Positions 8,723 to 18,047 of a stretch of DNA of 33,516 bases are shown in pieces. The notes under the pieces are model-generated. The model was not told the DNA's origin. It did no database searches and saw nothing but the letters and a program-made list of their open reading frames with translations. The stretch covers positions 1-33,516 of the forward strand of contig JALUXV010000517.1 in assembly GCA_027013165.1 (NCBI GenBank). The letters are read 5' to 3'. Source of the stretch: Alteromonadaceae bacterium (lineage in GTDB: Bacteria > Pseudomonadota > Gammaproteobacteria > Enterobacterales > Alteromonadaceae). Every line of letters starts with the position of its first letter. Position 1 is the first letter of the stretch. The position numbers and the translations under genes were made by a program.

Positions 8723-9622
8723 TTACTGATTAGTATTTGAAGCAGCGTGATTACCACTGTGAATCGCCTCAACATCTATGCTATCGAAGCGATATTCAGC
8801 GTGACAATACTGGCAATTCATCTTAATTGCGCCCTCTTCAGCAATAATCGAGAGTAACTCTGCTTTTTCTACATTTCGCAGCGCCTCAGCACTACGCTCC
8901 CGGCTACATGTACAAGAAAAGGTTACGGCTTGCGCTGGGTACACTTCAACGTCTTCTTGGTGATAAAGGCGATATAGAATGTCGTCAACAGGCAAATTGA
9001 ACATTTCTTCTTCTGTGAGCGTTTCGGTCAGTGTACCAATGTGCTCAAATTCACCAGTACTGGACTTTTGCGTTGCTTCTGCACTTGTTGGTAACACCTG
9101 AAGGAGAATACCGGCAGCTTTGGCGTTTTCAACCTGCTGCAAGTCTGTCATTAAGTGAATTTTTGTCGCTAGTTGCTCAGATTGCTCAAAATAGGCTTCA
9201 AGACACTCGGCTAGCGACGGTTTATCAAGAGCTACCACGCCTTGGTAACGCTCACCTTCCTCGGGAGTAATGGTAATAACCAGCACTGCTTCTTTAAGTA
9301 AGTCGCTAAAGGCTTCTGGCAAACTCGGCAAAGATTCATCCCAGCGAGCCACACCACGAAGGGTTTGCATGTGAGTGGCGTTTATTACTGCATAGCTCAC
9401 AGGGCCTTTACTTTGAATCTGTAGTCCAACTTCACCTTTGAATTTTAATGTGGCCGTAAGCAAAGACGTTGCCGCAGCCATTTCACTCAATAGACGCTGT
9501 ATTTGCACTGGATATTCATAACTGCGCACAATGTGATTAAGACTTTCATTAAGCCTAACTAGCTCTCCACGCACATTGGCCTTAGAAAACAAAAATCGAT
9601 GTAATTGATCAAACGTACTCAT
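8723..9622 (-). CDS. hslO: Redox-regulated chaperone Hsp33
   Basis: A 299-residue cytosolic holdase chaperone activated by oxidation. The C-terminal zinc switch is intact: C237-x-C239 in FSCTCSRE and C270-x-x-C273 in MNCQYCHAE, the CXC plus CXXC pattern of Hsp33. The N-terminal core includes MAAATSLLTATLKFKGEVGL, also typical, and the central region contains GILLQVLP. Under oxidative stress the four cysteines release zinc, form disulfides, and the protein binds unfolding clients. It lies 39 bases after hslR on the same strand, the usual pairing with the other heat-shock gene Hsp15. Confidence 0.95.
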   Translation of the reverse strand: MSTFDQLHRFLFSKANVRGELVRLNESLNHIVRSYEYPVQIQRLLSEMAAATSLLTATLKFKGEVGLQIQSKGPVSYAVINATHMQTLRGVARWDESLPSLPEAFSDLLKEAVLVITITPEEGERYQGVVALDKPSLAECLEAYFEQSEQLATKIHLMTDLQQVENAKAAGILLQVLPTSAEATQKSSTGEFEHIGTLTETLTEEEMFNLPVDDILYRLYHQEDVEVYPAQAVTFSCTCSRERSAEALRNVEKAELLSIIAEEGAIKMNCQYCHAEYRFDSIDVEAIHSGNHAASNTNQ

Positions 9623-9661
9623 TTATACTGCCCCAAAGTTTGGTCACGTACTGCAACTAGT

Positions 9662-10066
9662 CTACTGTTGCTTAAATTTAATAATCTGACGACGCTGCTT
9701 TTTGTCAGGTCGCTGCTCTGGTCTTGGGCTATGAAATGCGTTCATTTTCCTTGCCGCTTGGTTGTCTTCTCGTTGTTGTATGCTCTGTTGAGTTTCTTCA
9801 TACAACTGCTGGGCAAGTGGTGCGCTTAACCTCTTTTCACTTAACCCCAGCACACAAATTTCTCTAATATCCCACCCAGAGGGAACTTTTAGCATAGCAC
9901 CTAGCTCTACTTGTTTGCCGGGTTTAGCGCGTTGGCCGTTGTAGTGTACTTTGCCTGCCTGCACCATTTCCCGTGCAATTGAGCGGGTTTTAAATAGGCG
10001 AGCGGCCCATAGCCACTTGTCTAGCCTAACATTTTGTGTTGTATTGTCGGATTGATGTTGACCCAT
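9662..10066 (-). CDS. hslR: Ribosome-associated heat shock protein Hsp15
   Basis: A 134-residue S4-domain RNA-binding protein. The S4 domain occupies roughly residues 12-75: VRLDKWLWAARLFKTRSIA, then MVQAGKVHYNGQRAKPGKQV, the alpha-L RNA-binding motif of Hsp15. The C-terminal tail is long, basic and rich in Q, R and K. Hsp15 binds 50S subunits that carry stalled nascent chains and helps recycle them after heat shock. It is the first gene of the hslR-hslO pair and is divergent from gspC, with 128 bases between the starts. I looked for a sigma-32 promoter on the minus strand there; a CCCATAATA -10-like element exists but I found no matching -35. Confidence 0.93.
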   Translation of the reverse strand: MGQHQSDNTTQNVRLDKWLWAARLFKTRSIAREMVQAGKVHYNGQRAKPGKQVELGAMLKVPSGWDIREICVLGLSEKRLSAPLAQQLYEETQQSIQQREDNQAARKMNAFHSPRPEQRPDKKQRRQIIKFKQQ

Positions 10067-10097
10067 GTAATATTTTCGTAATGGTGTAGCTTTAGTG

Positions 10098-10127
10098 TTG
10101 AGACCCCCGCCTTGACTAGGCTATTAT
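10098..10127 (+). promoter_or_regulatory. Candidate sigma-70 promoter for the gsp operon
   Basis: TTGAGA (10098-10103) and TATTAT (10122-10127) are separated by 18 bases, matching the consensus at five of six positions each. Transcription would start near 10134, about 60 bases before gspC. A second TATAAT-like element at 10164-10169 has no good -35. Confidence 0.45.
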
Positions 10128-10194
10128 GGGTTAGCTAAAGCGCGGTTAACCTAAATTTTCATATATAATAAAAGCAATTACCATCAGTGGCGGC

Positions 10195-11145
10195 ATGACT
10201 TTCGATAAACTAAATACGCATTCCTTGGTTACCTACGTAACCCAGCACCAAAAACAACTGCATACGCTTATTGTGGTGCTTTTGAGTTTGTACCTTATTG
10301 CCTTTGCTGCCGAGCTATTGTGGCGTCTTGCACCCGAGCCTCAACTCTCAGCACCTCTTCCCTCGCAACCCGCACAAACATCTCGCCCTTCGACAGCCCA
10401 AAGTGGGGTCGATATAGCTAAAATACAAGCACTAAATTTATTTGGTAATGCTGAAGCCGCACCGCCTGTAATTGATACCACCCCCGTTACTGATGCTCCT
10501 GAAACCCGTTTGAATTTAACACTTACTGGTGTGGTAACAAGTTCTGTGCCCTCAGCTGCTACAGCAATTATAGAACATAGCGGCACTCAACTGGTGTACG
10601 GATTAGGTGATAAAATTGAGGGCACCAATGCCACGCTACAGCAAGTATTCAGTGACAGAGTCATTATAAAAAATGGGGCGCGTAACGAAGCACTCATGCT
10701 AGATGGTGTAGATTACAATACGGCGTCGCGCCCCGTATCTAGACCAACGTCACGACCCGCAACGTCGAGACCTGCTACCCAGCGACCTAGCAGTGGACCC
10801 ACCCAGCGAAGAACGTTAAGCCAAGAAGCTCAACAGGCCACCGCTGAACTGCGCTCTCGTCCAGCAAGTTTTACCGATTTTATTTCAATATCGCCAAAAA
10901 CCGAGAATGGCCGCCTTGTTGGCTATCAAGTTAGTCCGGGAAGTACGCCGTCTTTATTCCAGTCTGCTGGGCTAAAAGCAGGCGACGTTGTATCAGCGAT
11001 TAATGGGCTAGATCTCACCGACCAACAACAGGCGAGAGAAGCATTGTCGGAACTGCGCAGTGCTGAAAGTCTAGACTTGACCGTTTTAAGAGACGGCAGT
11101 GAAACCACGATTTCACTAGACTTACCGCAGCCGACAAACGAATAA
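10195..11145 (+). CDS. gspC: Type II secretion system protein GspC
   Basis: A 316-residue inner-membrane protein that links the cytoplasmic-membrane platform to the secretin. It has a short cytoplasmic N terminus, one membrane helix (about 22-41), a proline-rich stretch, and the homology region (about 72-172, with IQALNLFGNA and LTLTGVV). An unusual Arg-Pro repeat linker lies at about 178-206, and a C-terminal PDZ domain (about 225-312) contains GYQVSPGS and LKAGDVVSAINGLDL. The PDZ domain takes part in substrate recognition and the homology region contacts the N0 domain of GspD. It is the first gene of the operon, 21 bases before gspD. The ribosome-binding site is weak (GTGGCGG). Confidence 0.93.
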   Translation: MTFDKLNTHSLVTYVTQHQKQLHTLIVVLLSLYLIAFAAELLWRLAPEPQLSAPLPSQPAQTSRPSTAQSGVDIAKIQALNLFGNAEAAPPVIDTTPVTDAPETRLNLTLTGVVTSSVPSAATAIIEHSGTQLVYGLGDKIEGTNATLQQVFSDRVIIKNGARNEALMLDGVDYNTASRPVSRPTSRPATSRPATQRPSSGPTQRRTLSQEAQQATAELRSRPASFTDFISISPKTENGRLVGYQVSPGSTPSLFQSAGLKAGDVVSAINGLDLTDQQQAREALSELRSAESLDLTVLRDGSETTISLDLPQPTNE

Positions 11146-11166
11146 GCACTTAAGGAAGACAGAAAT

Positions 11167-13206
11167 ATGAGGCGAACCAGCCAGAAAATGTTAGCGCGCT
11201 TGGGTACCGCACTGTGCGGCGCAATGCTCTGTGTATCTGCAACGGCAGCAGAGTACATGCCTAACTTTAAAGACACTGACATTAACGAATTCATCAATAT
11301 CGTTAGTAAAAACCTTGAGCGCACGATTATTGTCGACCCTAATGTTAGAGGCAAAATTAGCGTTCGAAGTTACGACATGCTCGACGAAGAGCAATATTAC
11401 CAGTTCTTCCTTAACGTCTTACAAGTGTACGATTACGCCGTGGTAGAAATGCCCAGCGGTATTCTTAAAGTAGTGCGTTCAAAAGACGCCAAAACCTCAA
11501 ACATTCCGGTGGTAGAAGGCTCGGCTCGGGACGGCGACGAAATGATCACTCGAGTGGTGCCGGTTTACAATGTACCCGTGCGTGAGCTTGCCCCTATTTT
11601 GCGTCAGTTAAACGACCAAGCAGGTGGCGGTAACGTTGTGAGCCACGACCCATCAAACGTAATGATGCTCACAGGTCGTGCGGCGGTAGTTAACCGCTTA
11701 GTAGAGATTATCGAACGAGTTGACCAAGCCGGTGATGAAGAAGTTGAAATTATTAAGCTTCGCTTCGCGTCAGCGTCGGAAATGGTGCGTATTATCGAAA
11801 GCATCAACAAATCTCAAGGCAAGGCAAATACAGGGGTTAAATCAGACCCGCGTGTTGTTGCCGACGACCGAACCAACTCAGTAATTGTTAGTGGTGACAT
11901 AAAAGCCCGCCAACGCTTGGTTAACCTAATTCAACGCATGGACCAAGAACTTGAAACCAGCGGTAACACGCGAGTTTTATTCTTGAATTACGCGCAAGCG
12001 GATGAACTCGTACAAGTGCTACAGGGAGTCTCGGCAAGTATTCAAGCAGAAGAGCAAAGCTCTAGCGCGTCTAGTCGAAGCGCAAACCGCGAGGTAAGCA
12101 TTGACGCTCACGAAGATTCTAATGCATTGGTAATTACCGCTGAGCCAGACATGATGCGCTCGCTAGAAGAAGTGGTTCGTCAACTCGATGTGCGCAGAGC
12201 GCAAGTTCAGGTTGAAGCCATTATCGTAGAAGTGTTTGAAGGCGACGGAACAACATTAGGCGTTCAGTGGATTTCAGAAGAAGGTGGCGGTACGCAGTTT
12301 AACAATGGTGTTATCCCTGTAGGCTCTCTTGCTGTAGCGCTTAGACAAGCAGAAGACGACACAGATGTAGAGTCATACGTTACTGACAACGGCGATATCG
12401 TTGAAATTACCACTACAGACGAAGGTGATTTAACCGCTTTGGCCTCACTGCTTGGCGGTGCTAACGGAATGATTGCTGGTATTATAGAAGACGGCTGGGG
12501 CGCGGTAATTCAAGCGGTGAGTACCGACACCAACTCAAATATTCTTGCCACACCACACTTAACTACCATGGACAACGAAGAAGCCTTCTTCATTGTTGGT
12601 CAGGAAGTGCCTATTATCACTGGCACAACCACAGGTGCTAACAATTCAAACCCGTTCCAGACCGTTGATCGTCAGGAAGTGGGGATCAAGCTAAAAGTTA
12701 CGCCACAAATTAATGAAGGTGATGCAGTACAGCTACTGATAGAACAGGAAGTATCAAGTGTTAGTGGTGCCACTGCCGTTGATATTTCAATCAATAAGCG
12801 TGAAATAAAAACCACAGTTATCGTAGATGATGGTGGCACTATCGTATTGGGCGGTTTGATTGACGAAGATGTTCAAGAGAGCTTCTCTAAGGTGCCCTTG
12901 CTTGGCGATCTTCCATTCATCGGTCACTTGTTCAAGTCAACTTCTACCAGTACGCGCAAGCGTAACTTAATGGTATTTTTACGACCAACTATTGTGCGTG
13001 ATGCGGCAACAATGAATGCCATTAGCCATCGCAAGTACAACTACATGCGTGCGCTACAGTTACAGCGACAGCAAGATGGCGTATCACTCATGCCAAATGC
13101 TGAAACGCCAACCATGCCTGATTGGGATGACGCGCTAACGTTACCGCCCTCATTTGAAGAGTATTTGACGGAACGCGACCAGCTTGAGCAAGGTGACAAT
13201 GACTGA
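11167..13206 (+). CDS. gspD: Type II secretion outer-membrane secretin GspD
   Basis: A 679-residue secretin forming the outer-membrane gate. The signal peptide is about 1-28 (ends VSATAAE). The N0 domain is about 30-105 ([17 protein letters not shown]), and the N1-N3 repeats run from about 125 to 345, with a serine-rich loop at 297-306 in N3. The secretin core spans roughly 350-615, with [10 protein letters not shown] at 478-487 and the hallmark [14 protein letters not shown] at 576-589. The short C-terminal tail (about 616-679) could be the pilotin-binding S domain; no pilotin gene is in this window. The gene overlaps gspE by eight bases. Confidence 0.96.
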   Translation: MRRTSQKMLARLGTALCGAMLCVSATAAEYMPNFKDTDINEFINIVSKNLERTIIVDPNVRGKISVRSYDMLDEEQYYQFFLNVLQVYDYAVVEMPSGILKVVRSKDAKTSNIPVVEGSARDGDEMITRVVPVYNVPVRELAPILRQLNDQAGGGNVVSHDPSNVMMLTGRAAVVNRLVEIIERVDQAGDEEVEIIKLRFASASEMVRIIESINKSQGKANTGVKSDPRVVADDRTNSVIVSGDIKARQRLVNLIQRMDQELETSGNTRVLFLNYAQADELVQVLQGVSASIQAEEQSSSASSRSANREVSIDAHEDSNALVITAEPDMMRSLEEVVRQLDVRRAQVQVEAIIVEVFEGDGTTLGVQWISEEGGGTQFNNGVIPVGSLAVALRQAEDDTDVESYVTDNGDIVEITTTDEGDLTALASLLGGANGMIAGIIEDGWGAVIQAVSTDTNSNILATPHLTTMDNEEAFFIVGQEVPIITGTTTGANNSNPFQTVDRQEVGIKLKVTPQINEGDAVQLLIEQEVSSVSGATAVDISINKREIKTTVIVDDGGTIVLGGLIDEDVQESFSKVPLLGDLPFIGHLFKSTSTSTRKRNLMVFLRPTIVRDAATMNAISHRKYNYMRALQLQRQQDGVSLMPNAETPTMPDWDDALTLPPSFEEYLTERDQLEQGDND

Positions 13207-14740
13207 TTCGAGTATACAGGCTCAAGCGGACGCCATTGAAGCAGAAGCAGAAATACTAGAAGAGCAGGCGGTTGGTAATAACCAACTGTCGTTTAGTTTC
13301 GCCAAGCGAAATAAAGTGTTGCTGGATACTGAACAAACCCCAGCCAAGCTATTCTTCACAGAAGAAACGCCTGTGGCAGTGTTTGCAGAAGTTCGTCGCT
13401 TTTTAGGCGCGCCTTTCGTTCCCCAAACCATTCCGGTGGACGATTTTGAAGCGCTTCTGACTGATGCTTTTCAGCGTGATAGCTCAGCCGCTAAACAATT
13501 AATGGAAGACTTAGGCAACGAAAGCGATTTGTTTGCCTTAGCCGAAGATTTACCCGATACCGAAGATCTTCTCGACAGCGAAGACGATGCCCCCATCATC
13601 AAACTTATCAACGCTATGCTTGGTGAAGCGATAAAAGAAGGTGCATCAGATATCCACATTGAAACCTTTGAAAACCAACTCGTGGTTCGCTTTCGCGTAG
13701 ATGGCGTTTTACGAGAAATACTGCGGCCTAACCGCAAGCTGTCTTCTATGTTGGTGTCGCGTATTAAAGTAATGGCGAAACTGGATATTGCTGAAAAACG
13801 AGTGCCACAAGACGGTCGTATTACCTTGCGCATAGCTGGCCGAGCCGTTGACGTGCGTGTATCTACTATGCCTTCTAGCCATGGTGAGCGTGTTGTTTTG
13901 CGTCTACTCGATAAAAACAACGCCCGACTAAACCTTGAAGATCTGGGTATGACAGGGCATAACCGCGAACACTTCTCTTCGCTTATCCGTAAACCCCACG
14001 GGATTATCTTGGTAACGGGCCCCACAGGTTCTGGTAAAAGTACCACCTTGTATGCGGGGTTAACGGAAATTAACTCTCGTGACCGTAATATCCTCACCGT
14101 TGAAGACCCGATTGAATTTGACTTACCGGGTATTGGTCAAACACAAGTGAATCCCAGAGTAGACATGACATTTGCTCGCGGATTAAGAGCCATTCTTCGT
14201 CAAGATCCAGACGTAGTCATGGTGGGTGAGATTCGTGATATTGAAACGGCGCAAATTGCTGTTCAAGCCAGTTTGACCGGTCACTTAGTGTTATCAACAC
14301 TGCATACCAATACCGCTGCCGGTGCAATTACTCGACTGGAAGATATGGGTATAGAGCCCTTCTTGCTGTCGTCAAGCTTACTTGCGGTATTGTCGCAGCG
14401 TTTGGTACGTACCTTGTGCGATGACTGTAAAGTTGCCCACACGCCTACTTCGCAAGAGGCTGAAATTTTGGGTATCACCGATCCCAAAAGCACCACCATA
14501 TACTCGCCTGGAACTTGTAGTAGTTGTAACCATACCGGTTACCGCGGACGTACAGGTATTCACGAGTTGCTGATTGTAGACGAGCAAGTGCGAGAAATGA
14601 TGCACGATGGGCAAGGCGAACAGGCCATAGAAAAGTACATTCGCCAATCTACTCCGAGCATACGTGAAGACGGCTGTAATAAAGTACTAAAAGGCGTTAC
14701 TGCTCTTGAAGAAGTGCTTCGCGTAACAAGGGAAGACTAA
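13199..14740 (+). CDS. gspE: Type II secretion ATPase GspE
   Basis: A 513-residue cytoplasmic ATPase that powers pseudopilus assembly. I use the ATG at 13199, inside the end of gspD, because AGGTG lies just upstream; an in-frame TTG at 13184 would only add five residues. Seen: [10 protein letters not shown] (N2 domain), Walker [11 protein letters not shown] near 274-283, the Asp box ([19 protein letters not shown]), Walker [13 protein letters not shown] near 336-347, and the His box STLHTNTA. The tetracysteine zinc motif, CDDC near 407 and CSSC near 440, is characteristic of GspE. Length is typical. It is followed by gspF with one base between. Confidence 0.96.
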   Translation: MTDSSIQAQADAIEAEAEILEEQAVGNNQLSFSFAKRNKVLLDTEQTPAKLFFTEETPVAVFAEVRRFLGAPFVPQTIPVDDFEALLTDAFQRDSSAAKQLMEDLGNESDLFALAEDLPDTEDLLDSEDDAPIIKLINAMLGEAIKEGASDIHIETFENQLVVRFRVDGVLREILRPNRKLSSMLVSRIKVMAKLDIAEKRVPQDGRITLRIAGRAVDVRVSTMPSSHGERVVLRLLDKNNARLNLEDLGMTGHNREHFSSLIRKPHGIILVTGPTGSGKSTTLYAGLTEINSRDRNILTVEDPIEFDLPGIGQTQVNPRVDMTFARGLRAILRQDPDVVMVGEIRDIETAQIAVQASLTGHLVLSTLHTNTAAGAITRLEDMGIEPFLLSSSLLAVLSQRLVRTLCDDCKVAHTPTSQEAEILGITDPKSTTIYSPGTCSSCNHTGYRGRTGIHELLIVDEQVREMMHDGQGEQAIEKYIRQSTPSIREDGCNKVLKGVTALEEVLRVTRED

Positions 14741-14741
14741 T

Positions 14742-15971
14742 ATGGCGGCCTTTGCATATAAAGCCGTAAATGCTCGCGGTCGCAATACTAATGGTGTACT
14801 TGAAGGTGACAATGCCCGCCAAGTGCGCCAACAACTGCGTGAAAAGGGCCTGATACCGTTAGAGGTTAATCAGGTTGCCGAGCGCAGTAATGAAGGTAGT
14901 AAAAAGTCTTCTGGGTTTACCTTATTCAAGCCTCGTATTTCAGCCTCTGACTTGGCTTTGCTTACTCGCCAATTAGCCACACTGGTAGAAGCGGCACTTC
15001 CCGTTGAAGAAGCCTTATTAGCCGTAGCAGAACAAAGCGAAAAAGCCCGTCAGAAAAATATGATGATGGCTGTGCGCAGTAAAGTGGTTGAAGGGCACGG
15101 ACTAGCCGATGCTATGGCGGAATTTCCGAGTGTGTTTGATGAACTGTATCGAGCAATGGTTGCTGCCGGTGAAAAGTCGGGTCATCTGGATACCGTACTT
15201 TCCCGTTTAGCTGACTACACTGAGCGTCGTCAACAAACGCGAAGTCAGATCATACAAGCAATGGTTTACCCCTCACTAATGCTGTTTTTCGCAATGGGTA
15301 TCGTATTGTTACTACTTACTGTAGTGGTACCTAAAATTGTGGGCCAATTTGATCATATGGGTCAGGATTTACCCGCAATGACCCAGTTCCTCATTGCTGT
15401 AAGTACATGGCTACAAGACAACGGCTTAGTGTTAGTCATGATACTCGCCGCACTATTAGTGGTAGTTCAGCGGGTATTACAACAAAAGCATATGAAGCTA
15501 AGGTATCATAGGGTACTTCTTACTTTACCACTGATTGGTAAGGTTTCACGAGGGCTAAATACCGCCCGTTTTGCCCGCACTCTCAGTATATTGAGTGCCA
15601 GTGCAGTACCTTTGCTGGAGGCCATGCGCATATCTAGCGACGTATTAGAAAATCAACACATTAAGAACCAAGTGGCAGAGGCCGCGGTCAATGTAAAAGA
15701 AGGGAGCAGCTTACGAGCAGCGCTTGATAATACCCGAATCTTTCCACCAATGATGATGCATATGATTGCATCGGGTGAAAAGTCAGGAGAATTACAGCAA
15801 ATGTTAGCTCGTGCCGCAGACAACCAAGATCGAGAATTCGAAGCCTTGGTGGGTATCTCTTTAAAAGTATTCGAACCATTACTGATTGTGTCTATGGCAG
15901 GCATAGTTTTGTTTATTGTAATGGCGATTTTGCAGCCAATTTTGGCATTGAATAACATGGTAAATATCTAA
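14742..15971 (+). CDS. gspF: Type II secretion inner-membrane platform protein GspF
   Basis: A 409-residue polytopic membrane protein at the centre of the assembly platform, contacting GspE and GspL. It begins with AAFAYKAVNARGRNTNGVLEGD, typical of the family. It contains two repeated cytoplasmic domains (about 70-170 and 270-375, both with AxGExSG motifs: AAGEKSGHLD and ASGEKSGELQ) and three membrane helices (about 175-197, 225-245 and 378-400). The stop codon overlaps the gspG start by one base (TAATG), so translation is probably coupled. Confidence 0.95.
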   Translation: MAAFAYKAVNARGRNTNGVLEGDNARQVRQQLREKGLIPLEVNQVAERSNEGSKKSSGFTLFKPRISASDLALLTRQLATLVEAALPVEEALLAVAEQSEKARQKNMMMAVRSKVVEGHGLADAMAEFPSVFDELYRAMVAAGEKSGHLDTVLSRLADYTERRQQTRSQIIQAMVYPSLMLFFAMGIVLLLLTVVVPKIVGQFDHMGQDLPAMTQFLIAVSTWLQDNGLVLVMILAALLVVVQRVLQQKHMKLRYHRVLLTLPLIGKVSRGLNTARFARTLSILSASAVPLLEAMRISSDVLENQHIKNQVAEAAVNVKEGSSLRAALDNTRIFPPMMMHMIASGEKSGELQQMLARAADNQDREFEALVGISLKVFEPLLIVSMAGIVLFIVMAILQPILALNNMVNI

Positions 15972-16408
15972 TGAAAACCTTAAATCGTAGCTCTGGCTTC
16001 AGCTTAATCGAAGTCATGGTTGTGCTTCTTATCATCGGCATTATGGCGTCTATGGTTGCACCGCAAATTCTTGGTAGCCAAGAAGAAGCACAGTTGAAAA
16101 AGGCAGCGGTGGACATTCAGCAGCTCGAAGGCGCATTAGAAATGTATAAGCTGCGTACCAATCGTTTCCCAACAACAGAGCAAGGACTAGATGCGCTGGT
16201 AAACCTTCCCACCTTAGATCCTATTCCTCGCAACTACCCAGATGAAGGCTTCATCAAGCGCTTACCAGAAGATCCTTGGGGTAACCCGTACACCCTAATT
16301 AGCCCAGGAGAGCTTGGTGCAATCGATATTTTTTCAAATGGTCCAGATTTAGAGCCGGGCACCGACGATGATATTGGCACCTGGAACATCAACGACTATT
16401 TGAACTAA
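15971..16408 (+). CDS. gspG: Major pseudopilin GspG
   Basis: A 145-residue prepilin. The leader is MKTLNRSSG, cut after glycine before FSLIEVMVVLLIIGIMAS, with the conserved Glu at +5. The globular part contains KLRTNRFPTTEQGLDAL and the calcium-site region near the C terminus (DIFSNGPDLEPGTDDDIGTW), both hallmarks of GspG. It polymerises into the pseudopilus that pushes substrates through the secretin. Processing needs a prepilin peptidase (PilD/GspO), which is not in this window. Confidence 0.96.
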   Translation: MKTLNRSSGFSLIEVMVVLLIIGIMASMVAPQILGSQEEAQLKKAAVDIQQLEGALEMYKLRTNRFPTTEQGLDALVNLPTLDPIPRNYPDEGFIKRLPEDPWGNPYTLISPGELGAIDIFSNGPDLEPGTDDDIGTWNINDYLN

Positions 16409-16418
16409 CAATACAACT

Positions 16419-17057
16419 ATGCGCCGCAGCAATAACCTATCTTCGTCGTCAAAAGGCTTCACCTTACTTGAAGTTATGTTGGTGCTGTTGCTTATGGGAA
16501 TTGCTGCTGGCTATGTGGTTTACAACGCTTTTGGCGTGAGTCAATCCGACCAACTCAAAAACCAAGCCAAGCGGTTGCAAGTCATAGTGACTATGGCCAG
16601 CGATTTCGCCGTGCTCAACCAGCAGCAGTTAGGTATTCGGTTTGAGAAGCAAGATGCCAGCTATTACTTTGTATACTTAGATGAAGAGAGTGACGAATGG
16701 CAAAAAATCTCTGGTGACAAAATATTTGAGCCTCACAAACTACCAGAACAATTTGCCTTTGAACTAAATGTTGATGATTTGCCTTGGGAGCTGGAAGAAA
16801 GTCTTTTCGACCGAGAGCTCTTCGACGAGTCTTTAAGTGTGTCGGAAGACGGTGTAGACATAGGCAACGAGGAAGAGAAAAAGCTTCCTCCCCCTCAAAT
16901 TCTCATTATGTCCAGCGGCGAAGTTACGCCGTTCAGCCTCAACTTTGTGTTTGAAGGCGACGATCAAGAATTCCCAGTGTATTTTGCGCTTAACAATAAA
17001 GATGTACCTCCGCTAGAGTTATTAGGGCCATTGGAGGCACCGTACAATGGTGATTAA
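16419..17057 (+). CDS. gspH: Minor pseudopilin GspH
   Basis: A 212-residue minor pseudopilin. The leader is MRRSNNLSSSSKG, followed by FTLLEVMLVLLLMGIAAGYV with Glu at +5. The C-terminal globular domain contains VIVTMASDFAVLNQQQLGIRF, like GspH in other species. A strongly acidic stretch (about residues 118-155, rich in E and D, followed by PPP) makes the protein a little longer than the usual 170-200 residues. It starts 10 bases after gspG and overlaps gspI by 11 bases. In the known system GspH sits next to the GspI-J-K tip complex. Confidence 0.9.
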   Translation: MRRSNNLSSSSKGFTLLEVMLVLLLMGIAAGYVVYNAFGVSQSDQLKNQAKRLQVIVTMASDFAVLNQQQLGIRFEKQDASYYFVYLDEESDEWQKISGDKIFEPHKLPEQFAFELNVDDLPWELEESLFDRELFDESLSVSEDGVDIGNEEEKKLPPPQILIMSSGEVTPFSLNFVFEGDDQEFPVYFALNNKDVPPLELLGPLEAPYNGD

Positions 17058-17427
17058 GCATCAAAAAGGACTAACCCTTTTAGAAGTCATGGTGGCACTT
17101 CTTATATTTGCCATTACTGGCACGGCTATTCTCAAAGCGGCCAGCGATCATTTAAGCAGTGTGGGGCAAATAGAAGAAGTAACCATGGCAAATTGGGTAG
17201 CGAATAATCGCTTAAACCAACTCCAACTTTATACGCCTTGGCCACCGAAGAACAATGTAAAGGGTTCGGCAGAATTTGCCGATCGCACCTGGTACTGGCA
17301 GCAATCCGTAACTAAAACCAACGACAATGATTTGCGCGCAGTTACCATTTATGTAGGTCTAGACGCCAACTACAACAACAGTGTTACATCAGTAACAACT
17401 TTTATGGCAAAGCCGAGTGAAAACTAA
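17047..17427 (+). CDS. gspI: Minor pseudopilin GspI
   Basis: A 126-residue minor pseudopilin. The leader MVIKHQKG is followed by LTLLEVMVALLIFAITGTAIL, with Glu at +5. MANWVANNRLNQLQL is the conserved region after the helix. GspI starts the tip complex with GspJ and GspK. The gene overlaps gspH by 11 bases and gspJ by one. Confidence 0.93.
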   Translation: MVIKHQKGLTLLEVMVALLIFAITGTAILKAASDHLSSVGQIEEVTMANWVANNRLNQLQLYTPWPPKNNVKGSAEFADRTWYWQQSVTKTNDNDLRAVTIYVGLDANYNNSVTSVTTFMAKPSEN

Positions 17428-18047
17428 TGCAAAAAGGATTTACATTACTCGAAATTCTCATTGCTATGGCCATTTTTACGTTAATTGGTTTTGCTTCGTC
17501 TGCCATGCTCTCTACGGTCATCGACAGTAACACATTGTCTGAGGAAAGGTTCGACAAACTCCAGCAACTACAACGAGCCATGCTTACCATTGAACGAGAT
17601 ATTCAACAAGCCGTACCACGAGCTATTCGAATAGAAGGCGAGGTGCAAAATATTGTGATGGTTGGTGGTGATGTAGGTAGCCGCGAAAGTGAAGGTGATG
17701 GGATTGGCTTTGTTCGTGGCGGTTGGCATAACCCACAATTCATGCTGCCCCGAAGCACATTGCAGTATGTAGTTTACCGATTAAAAGAAAACCGCTTAGA
17801 ACGGCTTCACAGTAACTATGTAGACAACGTGGTTGGTCACGAACCCACCGTTAGAGTGCTACTAGAGAATGTAGAAGGCTTTGAAGTTGAGTTTGTAGAG
17901 CCAGATAAGGCGATTACCGAAGACGACCACGGTAGTTGGGTTGAACGCTATCAAGGTGAAAGACTACCTCAAGCCGTTGCCATTGAAATTGACAGTATCG
18001 ACTTTGGCCTACTGCGTCGCGAATTTACATTAAGCGGGGGTGCTTAA
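17427..18047 (+). CDS. gspJ: Minor pseudopilin GspJ
   Basis: A 206-residue minor pseudopilin with a very short leader (MQKG) before FTLLEILIAMAIFTLIGFAS. The segment FDKLQQLQRAMLTIERDIQQ and the following AVPRAIR match GspJ proteins, which have a conserved helix and RD motif after the membrane segment. It is part of the GspI-J-K tip complex. One-base overlaps on both sides fit coupled translation. Confidence 0.93.
   Translation: MQKGFTLLEILIAMAIFTLIGFASSAMLSTVIDSNTLSEERFDKLQQLQRAMLTIERDIQQAVPRAIRIEGEVQNIVMVGGDVGSRESEGDGIGFVRGGWHNPQFMLPRSTLQYVVYRLKENRLERLHSNYVDNVVGHEPTVRVLLENVEGFEVEFVEPDKAITEDDHGSWVERYQGERLPQAVAIEIDSIDFGLLRREFTLSGGA

Noticed and set aside
10067-10194. A sigma-32 heat-shock promoter for hslR
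   Set aside because: A CCCATAATA -10-like element is present on the minus strand, but no CTTGAA-like -35 is found at the right distance.
10930-11354. Large minus-strand open frame over the gspC-gspD junction
   Set aside because: It is antisense to two clear T2SS genes, crosses their boundary and contains no known domain.
13184-13198. A TTG start for gspE
   Set aside because: The ATG at 13199 has AGGTG just upstream and overlaps the gspD stop in the usual way.
13471-14097. A 208-codon open frame on the minus strand inside gspE
   Set aside because: It is wholly antisense to a clear GspE reading frame and has a composition (many S and R, no domain) typical of a shadow frame.
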